Assembly (NCBI RefSeq): GCF_002240355.1
Contig: NZ_CP016353.1
Span: 2,840,501-2,904,500, forward strand
Direction of reading: 5' to 3'
Origin: Prauserella marina
GTDB taxonomy: Bacteria > Actinomycetota > Actinomycetes > Mycobacteriales > Pseudonocardiaceae
Length of the DNA: 64,000 nt
Of this stretch, positions 51,046 through 60,686 are shown in pieces (the stretch's first letter is position 1; the number at the start of each line of letters is the position of its first letter). The translations under genes and the position numbers were made by a program. The notes under the pieces were generated by a model. It did not search any database. It had not been told where the DNA came from and worked only from the letters and a program-made list of their open reading frames with translations.

Positions 51046-51951
51046 ATGACCGACGCCACGATCGAGATCACCGAGGACCTGGTCCGCGACCTGCTGAGGG
51101 AGCAGCATTCAGACCTCGCGGGGCTGGTCATCCGCGAGGTGGCCGGTGGCTGGGGCAACCAGATGTGGCGTCTCGGGGACGAGTTGGTCGTACGTATGCA
51201 GCGCATGGACCCCACCCCTGCGCTCCAGCTCAAGGAGCGGCGGTGGCTACCCGTGCTGGCTCCGAACCTGCCGCTGCCCGTGCCCACCCCGGTGCGGTTC
51301 GGCGAGCCGTCCGAGCATTTCCCCAAGCACTGGACCGTGATGACGTGGGTTCCCGGCGAGCCGCTCGATCACGCGACGATCAGTCGCGGTACCCACGCGG
51401 CCCGCACGCTGGCGGACTTCCTCAGGGCGCTCCACGTGGAGGCACCCGCCGATGCGCCGATCGCCATAGACCGAGGAGCGCATCCCAGGGACTGCGCGGA
51501 TGGCTTCGAGAGCTTCCTCAAGGCCATCCACGCAGCCCTTGACGACATCGTCGCCGCCGGAGTGCGGGACGTCTGGGCCGACGCCGTCGCGGCCCCCGGG
51601 TGGGACGGCTGGCCGGTGTGGGTGCACGGCGACCTCCATCCGGCGAACGTCGTCGTCTCGGGAGGAACCCTCTCCGGCATCGTCGACTTCGGTGACCTGT
51701 TCGCGGGCGATCCGGCGTGGGACCTCGCCGCCGCATGGGTGCTGTTGCCGGAAGGCACGGCCGCACGGTTCTTCGAAAGATACGCGCGGGCGGACGAGGC
51801 GGCGATCCGGCGCGCCAGGGGGCTGGCCGTTCTGAAGAGCCTGTTCCTGATGCTCATGGGACAGAACGGCGACCGGGGCCTTCCCGGAGGCAAACCCCAC
51901 TGGGGACCCGTCGGCCGGGCCGCGCTGGATCGTGTTCTCAACGGCGGGTGA
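51046..51951 (+). CDS. Aminoglycoside-phosphotransferase-family kinase
   Basis: A 301-aa APH-family protein. The catalytic loop is VWVHGDLHPANVVVSGG and the metal Asp is in GIVDFGDLFAGDPAWDLAAA. The N lobe has EVAGGWGNQMWRLGDELVVR. Members phosphorylate aminoglycosides, homoserine, choline or other small molecules; nothing here indicates an antibiotic as substrate. It stands alone, with a convergent gene (ApnO) ending 6 bp downstream. ATG 51046 is the first good start. Confidence 0.88.
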   Translation: MTDATIEITEDLVRDLLREQHSDLAGLVIREVAGGWGNQMWRLGDELVVRMQRMDPTPALQLKERRWLPVLAPNLPLPVPTPVRFGEPSEHFPKHWTVMTWVPGEPLDHATISRGTHAARTLADFLRALHVEAPADAPIAIDRGAHPRDCADGFESFLKAIHAALDDIVAAGVRDVWADAVAAPGWDGWPVWVHGDLHPANVVVSGGTLSGIVDFGDLFAGDPAWDLAAAWVLLPEGTAARFFERYARADEAAIRRARGLAVLKSLFLMLMGQNGDRGLPGGKPHWGPVGRAALDRVLNGG

Positions 51952-51957
51952 TGCAGG

Positions 51958-52806
51958 TCAGGAGCGCTTCACCGCGTCGATCCTCAGCATCCGCGCGATC
52001 ACCTTGTCGAGTTCGCCGTCGTCGAAGATCTTCTTCCAGTCGTCCTTCACGATGGTCTCGCGCCCGTAGTCCATCGCGATGAGGCACGCGTCGGAGAACG
52101 GGTTCGAGCCTCGCAGCGTGTTGGTGAGCGCCACCTGCACGTGGCCGAGCAGCATGGCGCGCGCGGCGGGCTCGGGCACGCCGACGGTGTGCACGGTCTC
52201 GTGCAGCGCCTCGTTGAGCAGTGCGCCGACCATGCAGGCCACGGTCTCCACGAGCGTCGGCTCCAGTACCGCGAGCTGTTTCACGCTCACCCAGTGGACG
52301 TCGACCACCGGCGCGTACATGACGCGGATGACGGCGTCGGCGAGCTCGCGCGCGGTCTCGTTGTCCGACTCGAACGCGGCCACCACTTCCTGGGGAGCCG
52401 CGATACCGCCGAAGGTGTCGGCGTATTCCTCTTTGGTGGTGCGCTCAAGGAACACCGAGGGGTGGCACGGGTGCGCCACGGCGTACTCGATGTCGTCGCG
52501 CTTGTGCAGCAACCCCGCGTACGCCGCCGCCGGGTCGAGGGTCAGCACGATCGTGCCCGGCTTGAGTTCCGGCACGAGCGCTTCGGACACGGTGCCCAGT
52601 ACGACGTCCGGCACCGCGAGGATCACGACGTCGCTCTCGCGCGCGGCTTCGGCCGAGTCGGACACCTCGCGGCCCTGGCTCGCCAGCAGTTCCCGCCCCT
52701 TGGCCGAGTTCTCGCTGTAGCGCACGCTGTAGTCGCTGTCGGCGAGGTTGTCGGAAACGCGCTGGCCCATCTTGCCGCCGGCGCCGACGACGGTGACCGT
52801 TGTCAT
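51958..52806 (-). CDS. apnO: D-apionate oxidoisomerase ApnO
   Basis: A 282-aa NAD(P)-dependent enzyme with an N-terminal Rossmann domain (VTVVGAGGKMGQRVSDNLAD) and a PGDH_C-type C-terminal domain. DVVILAVPDVVLG, VAHPCHPSVF, FGGIAAPQ, LEPTLVETV and FSDACLIAMDYGRETIVKDD match ApnO as I recall it. ApnO oxidises and isomerises D-apionate to 3-oxo-isoapionate. The gene after which it is translated (ATGA overlap) encodes the predicted 3-oxo-isoapionate decarboxylase, and the tetrulose genes follow, which strongly supports the call. It is the last gene of the leftward operon. Confidence 0.82.
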   Translation of the reverse strand: MTTVTVVGAGGKMGQRVSDNLADSDYSVRYSENSAKGRELLASQGREVSDSAEAARESDVVILAVPDVVLGTVSEALVPELKPGTIVLTLDPAAAYAGLLHKRDDIEYAVAHPCHPSVFLERTTKEEYADTFGGIAAPQEVVAAFESDNETARELADAVIRVMYAPVVDVHWVSVKQLAVLEPTLVETVACMVGALLNEALHETVHTVGVPEPAARAMLLGHVQVALTNTLRGSNPFSDACLIAMDYGRETIVKDDWKKIFDDGELDKVIARMLRIDAVKRS

Positions 52807-53600
52807 GAGTTGCTCCTTAGGAATTCCACACTGTGCCGCGTCCACTCGTCTTCCAGTACGCAGGTGGTCTCGAAGTCGTCCCGCGGTGGAAGCCAGTGCT
52901 CCACGATCTGGTTGATGTTCTTCTCGCCGGGCCTGACCCGTTCGATCATGGCGCCGTAGTCGAGGCGCCCCTCGCCGAGCTTGCAGCCCGAGAGCGTGAA
53001 CCCGACCCAGCCCGGCTGCCTGGCGAAGTCGAAGTCCTTGACGTGGAGGTTGGCCACGTGCCGGGCGGTGGTCTCCACGACCTGCCTCGGGTGTTCCAGG
53101 TTCGCCACGCAGTTGGCCGGATCGAGGCAGATGCCGAGGTGGTCGCTGCCGACGGCCTCCACCACGTCGACGAGATCGGCAGAGGTCACCTGCTCGTAGG
53201 TTTCCAGCGCGAGTGTCACGCCGCGTTCGGCGTAGCCCGGCATGGCCTCGCGCAGCCATTCGGTGGCCTCGGCGAGTGTCGGCCGGTCGGTCGCGGAGTA
53301 GAGCATGCCGCGCACGAGCGTCACGTCGAGCGCTTCGGCGAGGTCGAGGTAGTGCCTCAGGTGCCCCGGCCGCACGCCGCGCGTGCCCAGTTCGAGGGTG
53401 ACGCCGAGATCCCTTGCCGCCGCGCGCAGTTCCCGGAGCTCCACTGTGGACAGCTGTTCGAGCGGAGGGTGGTCGCAGATCTGGAAGACGTCCACCCCGA
53501 GTTCCCTCGTCTGCTCCAGCATTCGCGTGAGCGTCAGCGGTTTCCCGGCCCGGCTTGAGCCACGCCAGAAGAACGCGTAGGTGCTCAGTCCGATCGCCAT
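52803..53600 (-). CDS. oiaC: 3-oxo-isoapionate decarboxylase-like TIM-barrel protein (OiaC-like)
   Basis: A 265-aa xylose-isomerase-like (AP endonuclease 2) barrel. It begins [16 protein letters not shown], and candidate metal ligands are Glu in LALETYEQVTS, Asp and His in HLGICLDPANCVAN and VANLHVKDFDF, and Glu in QIVEHWLPP. In the known D-apionate pathway OiaC, of this fold, decarboxylates 3-oxo-isoapionate to L-erythrulose. Genes for ApnO on one side (ATGA overlap) and the tetrulose isomerases on the other (TGATG overlap) fit exactly. The fold also includes hydroxypyruvate isomerases and sugar epimerases, so the assignment rests mainly on context. Confidence 0.7.
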   Translation of the reverse strand: MAIGLSTYAFFWRGSSRAGKPLTLTRMLEQTRELGVDVFQICDHPPLEQLSTVELRELRAAARDLGVTLELGTRGVRPGHLRHYLDLAEALDVTLVRGMLYSATDRPTLAEATEWLREAMPGYAERGVTLALETYEQVTSADLVDVVEAVGSDHLGICLDPANCVANLEHPRQVVETTARHVANLHVKDFDFARQPGWVGFTLSGCKLGEGRLDYGAMIERVRPGEKNINQIVEHWLPPRDDFETTCVLEDEWTRHSVEFLRSNS

Positions 53601-54328
53601 CAGGGCCCCTTCGCCAGTGCCAGCGCCTCGTCCAGGACCTTCCCGACGGCGGCAGGATCGTGCGCGAACCGGCCGAGGAACAGCCCGTCGACCGACGTGC
53701 CGAGCCGGGTCAGCAGGCCGGGCCCCGCGCTGCCGCCGTAGATCACGCGGACACCGAGGCGGTCCTTGAGCGTGCCGCACACCTCGGTGATGTGCGACTC
53801 GGGCGCGGGGCGCGCGGCGCCGATCGCCCAGTGCGGCTCGTAGGCGACGAGCACAGGACCCGGTGAACCGCCGAGCGCGGACTCCACCTCGGCGGCACAG
53901 TGCTCGGCCGCGTCGGCCGAGGGAACCCGGTCCGGCTCACCGACGCACAACACCGGCACCAGGTCGTTGCGCAGCGCCGCCTTGGTTTTTGCCGCGACGA
54001 TCGCGTCGCCCTCGCCGTGGCGGCGCCGCCGTTCGGCGTGGCCCACCTCGGCGTAGGTGCAGCCGAGTTCGCGCAGCAGCGGCCCGCCGACCTCGCCGGT
54101 AAACGCGCCGCCGTCCTCGGCGGACAGATCCTGTGATCCGACCCGTATCGGCGTGCCCGCGAAGATCTCGGCCACCGCGGGGATGCTCGGGAACGAGGGC
54201 AGCACGAACAGTTCGGCGTGCCCGCCCTCGATCGCCGCGTGCGAGGCGAGCGCGGCCACGTCCCTGCTCCACTCCAGGGTCCTGGCGTGGGAGAAGTACA
54301 GCTTCAGGCTGATACCGAGACTCAGCAC
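53600..54328 (-). CDS. lerI: TPI-like L-erythrulose-1-phosphate isomerase (LerI/EryH type)
   Basis: A 242-aa triose-phosphate-isomerase-fold protein. The substrate Lys is in [11 protein letters not shown], the electrophile His in [12 protein letters not shown] (VGHSERR in true TPI), the base Glu in [11 protein letters not shown] and the phosphate loop in [10 protein letters not shown]. The changes in these loops are those of the second TPI-like enzyme of tetritol pathways, which converts L-erythrulose-1-P to D-erythrulose-4-P. Housekeeping tpiA normally sits with gap and pgk, not here. The GTG start at 54328 overlaps the RpiB gene end by 7 bp. Confidence 0.78.
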   Translation of the reverse strand: MLSLGISLKLYFSHARTLEWSRDVAALASHAAIEGGHAELFVLPSFPSIPAVAEIFAGTPIRVGSQDLSAEDGGAFTGEVGGPLLRELGCTYAEVGHAERRRRHGEGDAIVAAKTKAALRNDLVPVLCVGEPDRVPSADAAEHCAAEVESALGGSPGPVLVAYEPHWAIGAARPAPESHITEVCGTLKDRLGVRVIYGGSAGPGLLTRLGTSVDGLFLGRFAHDPAAVGKVLDEALALAKGP

Positions 54329-54819
54329 GAACCCACGCTCTCGTAGTCGGTGAGCACCCGCACCTTCTCCGCCGACGGCGAGTTCTCGTCGAAGGTGTAG
54401 GTGAGCCATTCGCGGGCGAGCCGGCGAGCGAGTTCGAGTCCGATCACGCGCTGGCCGACCGTGAGCACCTGTGCGTTGTTGCTCAGTACGGAACGCTCGA
54501 CGGAGAAGCTGTCGTGGGCGGTGACGGCGCGGATGCCGGGTACCTTGTTGGCCGAGATCGCCACGCCGAGGCCCGTTCCGCACACGAGTAGCGCGCGGTC
54601 GGCCTCACCCTTGGCGATCAGTTCGGCCGCGGTGACCGCGACGGTCGGGTACGGGGTGTGTCCCTCCGCGTCCACCCCGACGTCCACAACGGACTCGACG
54701 AGCTCGCTGGCTTCCAGGTCCGCCTTGAGCGCTTCCTTGTAGTCGAATCCGGCGTCGTCGGACCCGACCACGACGCGCCACTTCCGAGTAGTCCCGGTCG
54801 TCTCGGTCATCCCGGCCAT
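54322..54819 (-). CDS. derI: RpiB-like D-erythrulose-4-phosphate isomerase (DerI/EryI type)
   Basis: A 165-aa RpiB/LacAB-family isomerase. It has [20 protein letters not shown], the catalytic Cys region in [20 protein letters not shown], and [20 protein letters not shown] then [18 protein letters not shown]. In tetritol pathways this family turns D-erythrulose-4-P into D-erythrose-4-P for the pentose phosphate pathway. The location between kinase and TPI-like genes supports that over ribose-5-P isomerase. ATG 54819 overlaps the kinase stop (TGATG); ATG 54810 is an alternative. Confidence 0.82.
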   Translation of the reverse strand: MAGMTETTGTTRKWRVVVGSDDAGFDYKEALKADLEASELVESVVDVGVDAEGHTPYPTVAVTAAELIAKGEADRALLVCGTGLGVAISANKVPGIRAVTAHDSFSVERSVLSNNAQVLTVGQRVIGLELARRLAREWLTYTFDENSPSAEKVRVLTDYESVGSC

Positions 54820-56552
54820 CACACACCTTTCCTTTCGTCGAGCACGCCGTGCACCACACCGGCGATGAGCGCCAGCGACACCGCGCCCGCATCGGGTGTT
54901 CCCACGCTCTTGTCGGCGAGCGGCCTGGCCCTGCCGATCCTCGGCACCAGGTCCGCGGTCGCCCTGGCCGCGGCCTCGGCCCGCTCGGCCGCGCGCCCCC
55001 ATGCCTCGGCGAGTCGGTTCGACTCGGCCGTTCCCGCCGCGAGCGTCTCGGCGAAGGGCACGAGCACGTCGACCATCGTCTTGTCGCCGACCTTCGCGCC
55101 GCCGACCCTGAGCACGCTCTCCAGTCCGGCCGCGACTCCCTGGCTCACGGTCTCGGCGGTGGGTTTTTCGTTGTCTCCCAACGTGTTCGCGATACCGTGC
55201 AGCAGCAGGCCCCACAGGGCGCCGGACGTGCCGCCCGCCTTGTCGGCCCAGGCGTCGCCCGCGAGCGCGAGCAGCGTGCCCGCACCGGCGCCGCGCTCCA
55301 GCGCCTCCCGCGCGGCATCGACGGCGGCGACCGCGCCGCGCTGCATGCCGATGCCGTGGTCGCCGTCACCGGCGACCGCGTCGATCCGGCCCAGCTCGTC
55401 GGCGTTGCCGTCGATCACCTCGCGCGCGGCTTCCAGCGCGGCGAGTACCACGCCCGCCGCCGCACGCGATTGCTCGCTCGCCTCGCGCACGGTCTGTTCG
55501 ACCGAGCCTTCGGCGAGGTCTTCCGGGGCAGGCGGAGCCGGGGTGAGCGAGCCCTTGCGGAACGCGGGCGCGTCGGCTGGAGCGGTCCAGTACCGCTCTA
55601 GTTCCTCGTCCAGCCAGGACAGGGTGAGCGAGGCTCCCGCGAGGTCGAAGCTCGTGACGAACTCGCCGACCTCGGGCTCCACCACCTCGACGCCCGCCTC
55701 GGCGAGCAGTCGTGCCACGCGCCGGTAAACGACGAACAGCTCCTCGTGCTTCACGGTGCCGAGCCCGTTGAGGATCACCGCTGCCCGCTGCCCGCGCACG
55801 TCGGTGATGTCGGAGGGCAGGTCGGTGAGCAGTGTGCTCACGAACAGTTCGGCGAGCCCGTCGGCGCTGGGGACATCGGCCTCCTGGATGCCGGGTTCGC
55901 CATGGATGCCCATGCCGACGGCCATCTTCCCCTCGGGGACCGTGAACAGCGGCGCGTCGGCGCCGGGCAGTGTGCAGCCGGAGAACGCGACACCGAGCGA
56001 GCGGGTGCGCGCGTTGGCGCGCTCGGCGACGCGATAGACCTCCTCAAGGCTCAGTCCGGCCTCTGCCGCGGCGGCCGCCGCTTTGAACACGGTGAGACCA
56101 CCCGCGACGCCGCGCCGTTTGGCGGCCTCGTCGGCGTTCGCGCTCGACACGTCGTCGGTGACCGCGAACGCCTTCGCGGGAATGCCCTGCCGCGTCAGGA
56201 TCTCCGCCGCGTGTCCGAAGTGGAGCACATCGCCCGCGTAGTTGCCGAACAACAACAGCACCCCGCCGCCGCTCTCGGCGGCCTTGGCGACGGAGCACGC
56301 CTGCTGGGCGGAGGGCGAGGCGAAGATGTTGCCTGGCACCGAGCCGTGGGCCAGGCCCTGCCCGACCAGACCGGTGAACGCGGGGTAGTGGCCTGAGCCG
56401 CCGCCGACCAGAACGGCGACCTGGCCCGGTGTCTTCGCGCTGTTGCGGACCACCCCGCCCCTTACCCGGCGGACCCAGCGCTGATGAGCGGCGACGAAGC
56501 CGTCGAGCACCTCGTCGGCGAACTCGGCAGGGTCGTTGAACAGTCGGGTCAT
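54819..56552 (-). CDS. DhaK-DhaL tetrulose kinase 1
   Basis: A 577-aa fused dihydroxyacetone-kinase-family protein. The DhaK part (1-330) has [19 protein letters not shown] and the His that binds the keto sugar covalently in [16 protein letters not shown]. The DhaL part (about 375-577) has the Mg-ATP aspartates in [13 protein letters not shown] and [20 protein letters not shown]. Both active sites look intact. In this locus it should phosphorylate L-erythrulose (LerK) or D-erythrulose (DerK); the operon with the LerI and DerI genes favours L-erythrulose 1-kinase. It overlaps the transporter gene upstream (ATGA) and the RpiB gene downstream. Confidence 0.86.
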   Translation of the reverse strand: MTRLFNDPAEFADEVLDGFVAAHQRWVRRVRGGVVRNSAKTPGQVAVLVGGGSGHYPAFTGLVGQGLAHGSVPGNIFASPSAQQACSVAKAAESGGGVLLLFGNYAGDVLHFGHAAEILTRQGIPAKAFAVTDDVSSANADEAAKRRGVAGGLTVFKAAAAAAEAGLSLEEVYRVAERANARTRSLGVAFSGCTLPGADAPLFTVPEGKMAVGMGIHGEPGIQEADVPSADGLAELFVSTLLTDLPSDITDVRGQRAAVILNGLGTVKHEELFVVYRRVARLLAEAGVEVVEPEVGEFVTSFDLAGASLTLSWLDEELERYWTAPADAPAFRKGSLTPAPPAPEDLAEGSVEQTVREASEQSRAAAGVVLAALEAAREVIDGNADELGRIDAVAGDGDHGIGMQRGAVAAVDAAREALERGAGAGTLLALAGDAWADKAGGTSGALWGLLLHGIANTLGDNEKPTAETVSQGVAAGLESVLRVGGAKVGDKTMVDVLVPFAETLAAGTAESNRLAEAWGRAAERAEAAARATADLVPRIGRARPLADKSVGTPDAGAVSLALIAGVVHGVLDERKGV

Positions 56553-57898
56553 GCCTTGGTCACCGCTTTCTCGTCGTGGTCGCCGGTCTGGATGCGGCCC
56601 CGCTTGGCGAGCGCGACCATCAGCACGGCAGAGAGCACCATCAGCCCGCCGACGACGAACATCGGCACGGCGTAGGAACCCGTGGCGTCGTTGAGGAATC
56701 CGGTCACGTACCCCGCGGCGAAACCGGCCAGGTTGCCGAAGGTGTTGATCAGTGCGATGCCGACGGCCGCGGCGGCGCCGGTCAGGAACTGGGCAGGCAC
56801 GGTCCAGAAGTTGGGCAGTGCCGCGAAGATCGCGCACGCCGTGATGGTGATGACCACGATCGTCGCCGCCGGCGAGCCCATGAACAGCGCGATCGGCACG
56901 CTCACCCCGCCGACGACAGCGGGAAGGGCGATGTGCCAGGTCCGCAGGCCGCGCCGGGTCGCGTCGCGAGACCACAGGTAGAGCACGATCGCGGCAGGCA
57001 CATACGGGATCGCCGTGATGAGGCCCTCCTCCAGCACCGTGAACGTGGTGCCGAAGTTCTCCTCGAAGCCGCTGATGATGTCGGGGAGGAAGAAGGCGAG
57101 CGCGTAGAGGCCGTAGATGAAGCCGAAGTAGATGAGCGCGAGTGTCCACACGCGACCACTGCGCATCGCGGCCAGCACGCCGCCCTTGCCGGAGCCGCCA
57201 CCGGTCTTGGTCTTGGCCTCACCTTCCAGTTCGGCGGTGAGCCAGTCCTTTTCGGCCTGGGTGAGCCACTTCGCGTCGGCGGGGCGGTCGCTGAGATAGA
57301 ACCAGGCCGCGATGCCGACCACGATCGCGGGCACCGAGACACACAGGAACATGAAGCGCCAGCCCTCAAGGCCGAACACCCCGTGCTGCTCGATGAGCAC
57401 TCCGGCCAGCGGAGCGCCGATGACCGTGGTGAGCGGCTGCGCGATGTAGAACAGCGCGAGGATCTTGCTGCGGTGCCGGGCCGGCACCCACAGCGAGAGG
57501 AACAGGATCGCGCCGGGGAAGAACCCGGCCTCGGCGATGCCGAGCAACAGGCGCAGCACATAGAGCCCGCCGACGCTGTCCACCCAGGTGAACAGCAGCG
57601 AGACGATGCCCCACGACACCATGATCCGGGCCAGCCACTTGCGGGCGCCGAAGCGGTGCAGCGCGATGTTGCTCGGCACTTCGAGCAGGATGTAGCCGAC
57701 GAAGAACACGCCGGATGCGAAACCGAACTGCGCCGCGGTGAGACCGAGGTCGTCGTTCATCCCGTTCGGGCCCGCGAACGAGATCGCGGTCCGGTCGAGG
57801 TAGTTGATGAAGAACATGAGTGCCACGAAGGGCACGAGCCGCACGGCGACTTTTCTGATCGCCGAGCGCTCAACTGAGGGCTGCTGGGTGGCGTCCAC
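56549..57898 (-). CDS. MFS transporter of the anion:cation symporter (ACS) family
   Basis: A 449-aa, 12-helix MFS protein. It begins VPFVALMFFINYLDRTAISF, and has QFGFASGVFFVGYILLEVPS then NIALHRFGARKW and GIAEAGFFPGAILFLSLWVP, all ACS-family marks. These carriers import sugar acids and other organic anions with protons, which suits D-apionate. It is the first gene of the leftward operon that continues through the kinase, isomerase, OiaC and ApnO genes with overlaps at every junction. A 146-bp gap before it, after the SorC gene, is the probable promoter. Confidence 0.88.
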   Translation of the reverse strand: MDATQQPSVERSAIRKVAVRLVPFVALMFFINYLDRTAISFAGPNGMNDDLGLTAAQFGFASGVFFVGYILLEVPSNIALHRFGARKWLARIMVSWGIVSLLFTWVDSVGGLYVLRLLLGIAEAGFFPGAILFLSLWVPARHRSKILALFYIAQPLTTVIGAPLAGVLIEQHGVFGLEGWRFMFLCVSVPAIVVGIAAWFYLSDRPADAKWLTQAEKDWLTAELEGEAKTKTGGGSGKGGVLAAMRSGRVWTLALIYFGFIYGLYALAFFLPDIISGFEENFGTTFTVLEEGLITAIPYVPAAIVLYLWSRDATRRGLRTWHIALPAVVGGVSVPIALFMGSPAATIVVITITACAIFAALPNFWTVPAQFLTGAAAAVGIALINTFGNLAGFAAGYVTGFLNDATGSYAVPMFVVGGLMVLSAVLMVALAKRGRIQTGDHDEKAVTKA

Positions 57899-58044
57899 GT
57901 CGACACTCCTGACAAGGGCTGAAGATTGCGGCGATGCTAAGCACGCGTGACCGAAACGGCCCAGAGGGCGTGAACGGAGTTGCGGCTATTCGGCGCAGAT
58001 GATCAGCATTCTCGATCCAGAAGTGGCACCGGGTGAGAATGCGT

Positions 58045-58992
58045 TCAGTCGACGAGGGGTTCGGCGGCCGACGTGTCGACGATCAGCTCGGTGACCGCCC
58101 CGGCCAGGAGCGCGGCCCGCAGCACGGGGGCCTTGGCCTCACCGAGCGCGACGCACAGGCGGCGAGGGATGCGGCGCAGCGTCTCGATCGGCAGGCCGCT
58201 GGAGCGCTCGTTCACCGTGAGGCCGGTGCTCGACCCGGTGGCGTGCAGGAACACCGTGCCGAGCTCGCCGACCACGCCCTGCTCGGTGAGCGAGCGCAGG
58301 TCGTCGCGGTCGAGGTAGCCGGCGCGGTAGAGGTGTCCCGGAATGCCGCCGCCGAGCGCGCCGAGGGAGAACAGCGCGACGTCGGCCCGCTGTTGCAGGC
58401 GAACGATGCGCTGGACGCTGTGTTCGGCCCACAACGCGGCCTTCGTGGCGGCGGAGTCGAAGAACGCGGGGACGGGGAAGTGGTGCACGCGGGCGCCGAG
58501 CACGGCGCCGAAACGGTCGAACACGCCAGAGGCGTACTCGGCGCCGGAGGAGAACGTGTTGCCCGACCCGCTCATCTGCACCACCTGTAGCCCTGGCACG
58601 ACGCCGGGCGTGAGGTTGCGGGCGAGTGTGGCGATGGTGATGCCCCAGGTGACGGCGATCGTGGTGTCGGCCGACAGCGTCGAGCGCAGTTTCGCCGCCG
58701 CCCGCGTCGCTACGTGCAGCAGCCGTTCGCCCTCGGTCGCCCGCTCCGGTGGCGAGACGACGGTGGCCTCCACGCCGTAGCGCTCGGCGATCAGCCGCTC
58801 CAGCGTGCTCGCCGCCCTGCCCTCGCGGTGCACGGTGATCTCCACGAGCCCGGCGCCGCGGGCCTCACCGACCAGGCGCGACACGGTCGCGCGCGAACAG
58901 CCCAGCTCCTTGGCGATCGCCTCCATCGTGAAGTGCTCGGCGTAGTACAGCTCAGCGGCCCGCAGCACCGTGGCCCTGCGCGCGGTGTTCAT
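58045..58992 (-). CDS. SorC/DeoR-type sugar-responsive regulator
   Basis: A 315-aa SorC-family regulator. The N-terminal helix-turn-helix is YAEHFTMEAIAKELGCSRAT then VSRLVGEARGAGLVEI, and the sugar-phosphate-binding domain (55-310) has TIAVTWGITIATLARNL, VQMSGSGN, and SLGALGGG. These proteins bind a phosphorylated sugar. The gene lies between the second kinase (ATGA overlap) and the transporter-led genes, so it most likely represses the apionate operon until a tetrulose phosphate appears (inference). Confidence 0.9.
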   Translation of the reverse strand: MNTARRATVLRAAELYYAEHFTMEAIAKELGCSRATVSRLVGEARGAGLVEITVHREGRAASTLERLIAERYGVEATVVSPPERATEGERLLHVATRAAAKLRSTLSADTTIAVTWGITIATLARNLTPGVVPGLQVVQMSGSGNTFSSGAEYASGVFDRFGAVLGARVHHFPVPAFFDSAATKAALWAEHSVQRIVRLQQRADVALFSLGALGGGIPGHLYRAGYLDRDDLRSLTEQGVVGELGTVFLHATGSSTGLTVNERSSGLPIETLRRIPRRLCVALGEAKAPVLRAALLAGAVTELIVDTSAAEPLVD

Positions 58993-60686
58993 GCGACGTG
59001 CTCCGCGATGGCCGTGACCACGACGGCGAACGACACCGCACCGGGGTCGCGGTGGCCGAGGCTGCGCGCGGCGAGCGGGCGGGCCCTGCCGAGCCGGGGA
59101 CTCAGCGACGCGGTCGCCTCGGCGGCCCGCGCCGCGACGGCCGACGCGTTGACCCACGCCGGGCCGAGCGGCAGTTCGGCGGCGAGGTCGGCCTCCAGGC
59201 TCTCGGTGAACGGCAGGAACGCGTCCACGACGGTCTTGTCGCCGACGCGGGCGTTGCCGTAGGTGGTCACGGCGTCGAGCGCGGAGCGGCACGCGGCCTG
59301 CACCGCGTTCGGCGGCGGATCGGTGTCGGCGAGAACCCGCGCGGCAGCCCGCAGGCCCGCGCCCCAGAGCGCACCGGAGGAACCGCCTGCCCTGTCGCTC
59401 CACGCGTCGGCGGCGAACAGCAGCGTCGTCGCCGTGCCGGCGCCTGCCTCGACGGCCCTGCCCGCGGCCGTGGCCGCCGCGCGGGCACCCCTCGCCATCA
59501 CGCGGCCGTGGTCGCCGTTACCGGCGACCGAGTCGAGTTCGCCCAGCTCCGGCTCGGCCTCGGCGAGCGCGTTCGCCGCGGTCTCGAACGCCGCGTGCAC
59601 GAGCTTCGCCACGTGTCGCGAAGCCTCGCTCGACTCCGGGATCGCACGCTCGACGATCTCGGGCACTGGCCTCGGCGTGAGCGGAGCGGCCTCGGCTGGT
59701 CCCTTGCGGTAGGCGGGGCTCTGCGCCGGTGCGCCCCACAACGCCTCCAGTTCGTCGTCGAGCCAGGTGATCGTAAGCGAAAGTCCGGCCATGTCGAGGC
59801 TCGTGATCAGCTCGCCGACCTCGGGCTCGACGATCTCGACGCCCTCGGCCTCAAGCGCGGGAACGACCTCGTTCCACAGCACGAACAGTTCCTCGTACTT
59901 GGTGGCGCCCATGCCGTTGAGCAGCACGGTCGCCCTGCGCGCGCTCTCGGGGCGCTCGGCGAGGACCCGCCCGGTCAGCAACCCGGCCAGCTCGCGCGCG
60001 CCGAGCAGTGGCTCCTCCGACACCCCCGGCTCGCCGTGGATACCGAGACCGACGCCCATCCGGCCTTCGTTCATGGTGAACAGCGGGCCGGGGGAGCCGG
60101 GCGGTGTCGGCCCCTCGAACGCGACGCCAAGCGACACCGTCCCGGCGTTGGTGCGCTCGGCGACCCTGACAACGCCCTCAAGGTCGTATCCGGCCTCGGC
60201 GGCGGCCCCTGCGATCTTCACGACCACCAGATCACCCGCCGTGCCACGGCGAAGGGACCGCTCGTCGCGGGGCGCGCTCGCGAGGTCGTCGCTCACCACG
60301 ACGGAGCGCACCGGGATGCCCGACTCCGTGAGCTGGGCGCGCGCGGCCTCGAAGTTCAGCACGTCGCCCGCGTAGTTGCCGTAGCTCAGCACCACGCCCG
60401 CGCCCGCGTCGGCCGCCGTCGCGACGGCGACCACCTGTTGCGTCGACGGCGAGGAGAACACGTCGCCGACCACGGCGGCGTCGGCCAGACCGGTACCCAC
60501 CCAGCCCGCGAACGCGGGGTAGTGCCCGCTGCCGCCGCCGGTCACCACCGCGACCTTGCCCGGTGCCGCCTGCGTCGCCCTGACGACCCCGCCAGGCACG
60601 CGCTGCACGAACCCGGGGAACGCGCGCGCGAACCCGGAGAGCATGTCGCCCGCGAAGTCGGCAGGGTCGTTGAAGATCTTGGTCAT
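58989..60686 (-). CDS. DhaK-DhaL tetrulose kinase 2 (altered DhaL motif)
   Basis: A 565-aa paralogue of the kinase at 54819. The DhaK part is intact ([20 protein letters not shown] and VGLGIHGEPGVSEEP with the substrate His). In the DhaL part the usual GDGDHG reads GNGDHG (SVAGNGDHGRVMARG): an Asp that helps hold Mg-ATP is Asn (codon 59517-59519). The rest of DhaL (DAWSDRAGGSSGALWG) is normal. It may act on a different tetrulose or have reduced activity. First gene of its transcript, facing the AraC gene at 60931, and translationally coupled to the SorC gene. Confidence 0.84.
   Translation of the reverse strand: MTKIFNDPADFAGDMLSGFARAFPGFVQRVPGGVVRATQAAPGKVAVVTGGGSGHYPAFAGWVGTGLADAAVVGDVFSSPSTQQVVAVATAADAGAGVVLSYGNYAGDVLNFEAARAQLTESGIPVRSVVVSDDLASAPRDERSLRRGTAGDLVVVKIAGAAAEAGYDLEGVVRVAERTNAGTVSLGVAFEGPTPPGSPGPLFTMNEGRMGVGLGIHGEPGVSEEPLLGARELAGLLTGRVLAERPESARRATVLLNGMGATKYEELFVLWNEVVPALEAEGVEIVEPEVGELITSLDMAGLSLTITWLDDELEALWGAPAQSPAYRKGPAEAAPLTPRPVPEIVERAIPESSEASRHVAKLVHAAFETAANALAEAEPELGELDSVAGNGDHGRVMARGARAAATAAGRAVEAGAGTATTLLFAADAWSDRAGGSSGALWGAGLRAAARVLADTDPPPNAVQAACRSALDAVTTYGNARVGDKTVVDAFLPFTESLEADLAAELPLGPAWVNASAVAARAAEATASLSPRLGRARPLAARSLGHRDPGAVSFAVVVTAIAEHVA

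Noticed and set aside
53600-54328. Housekeeping triose-phosphate isomerase
   Set aside because: VGHSERR and YEPVWAIGTG are altered, and the gene is embedded in tetrulose genes rather than next to gap/pgk.
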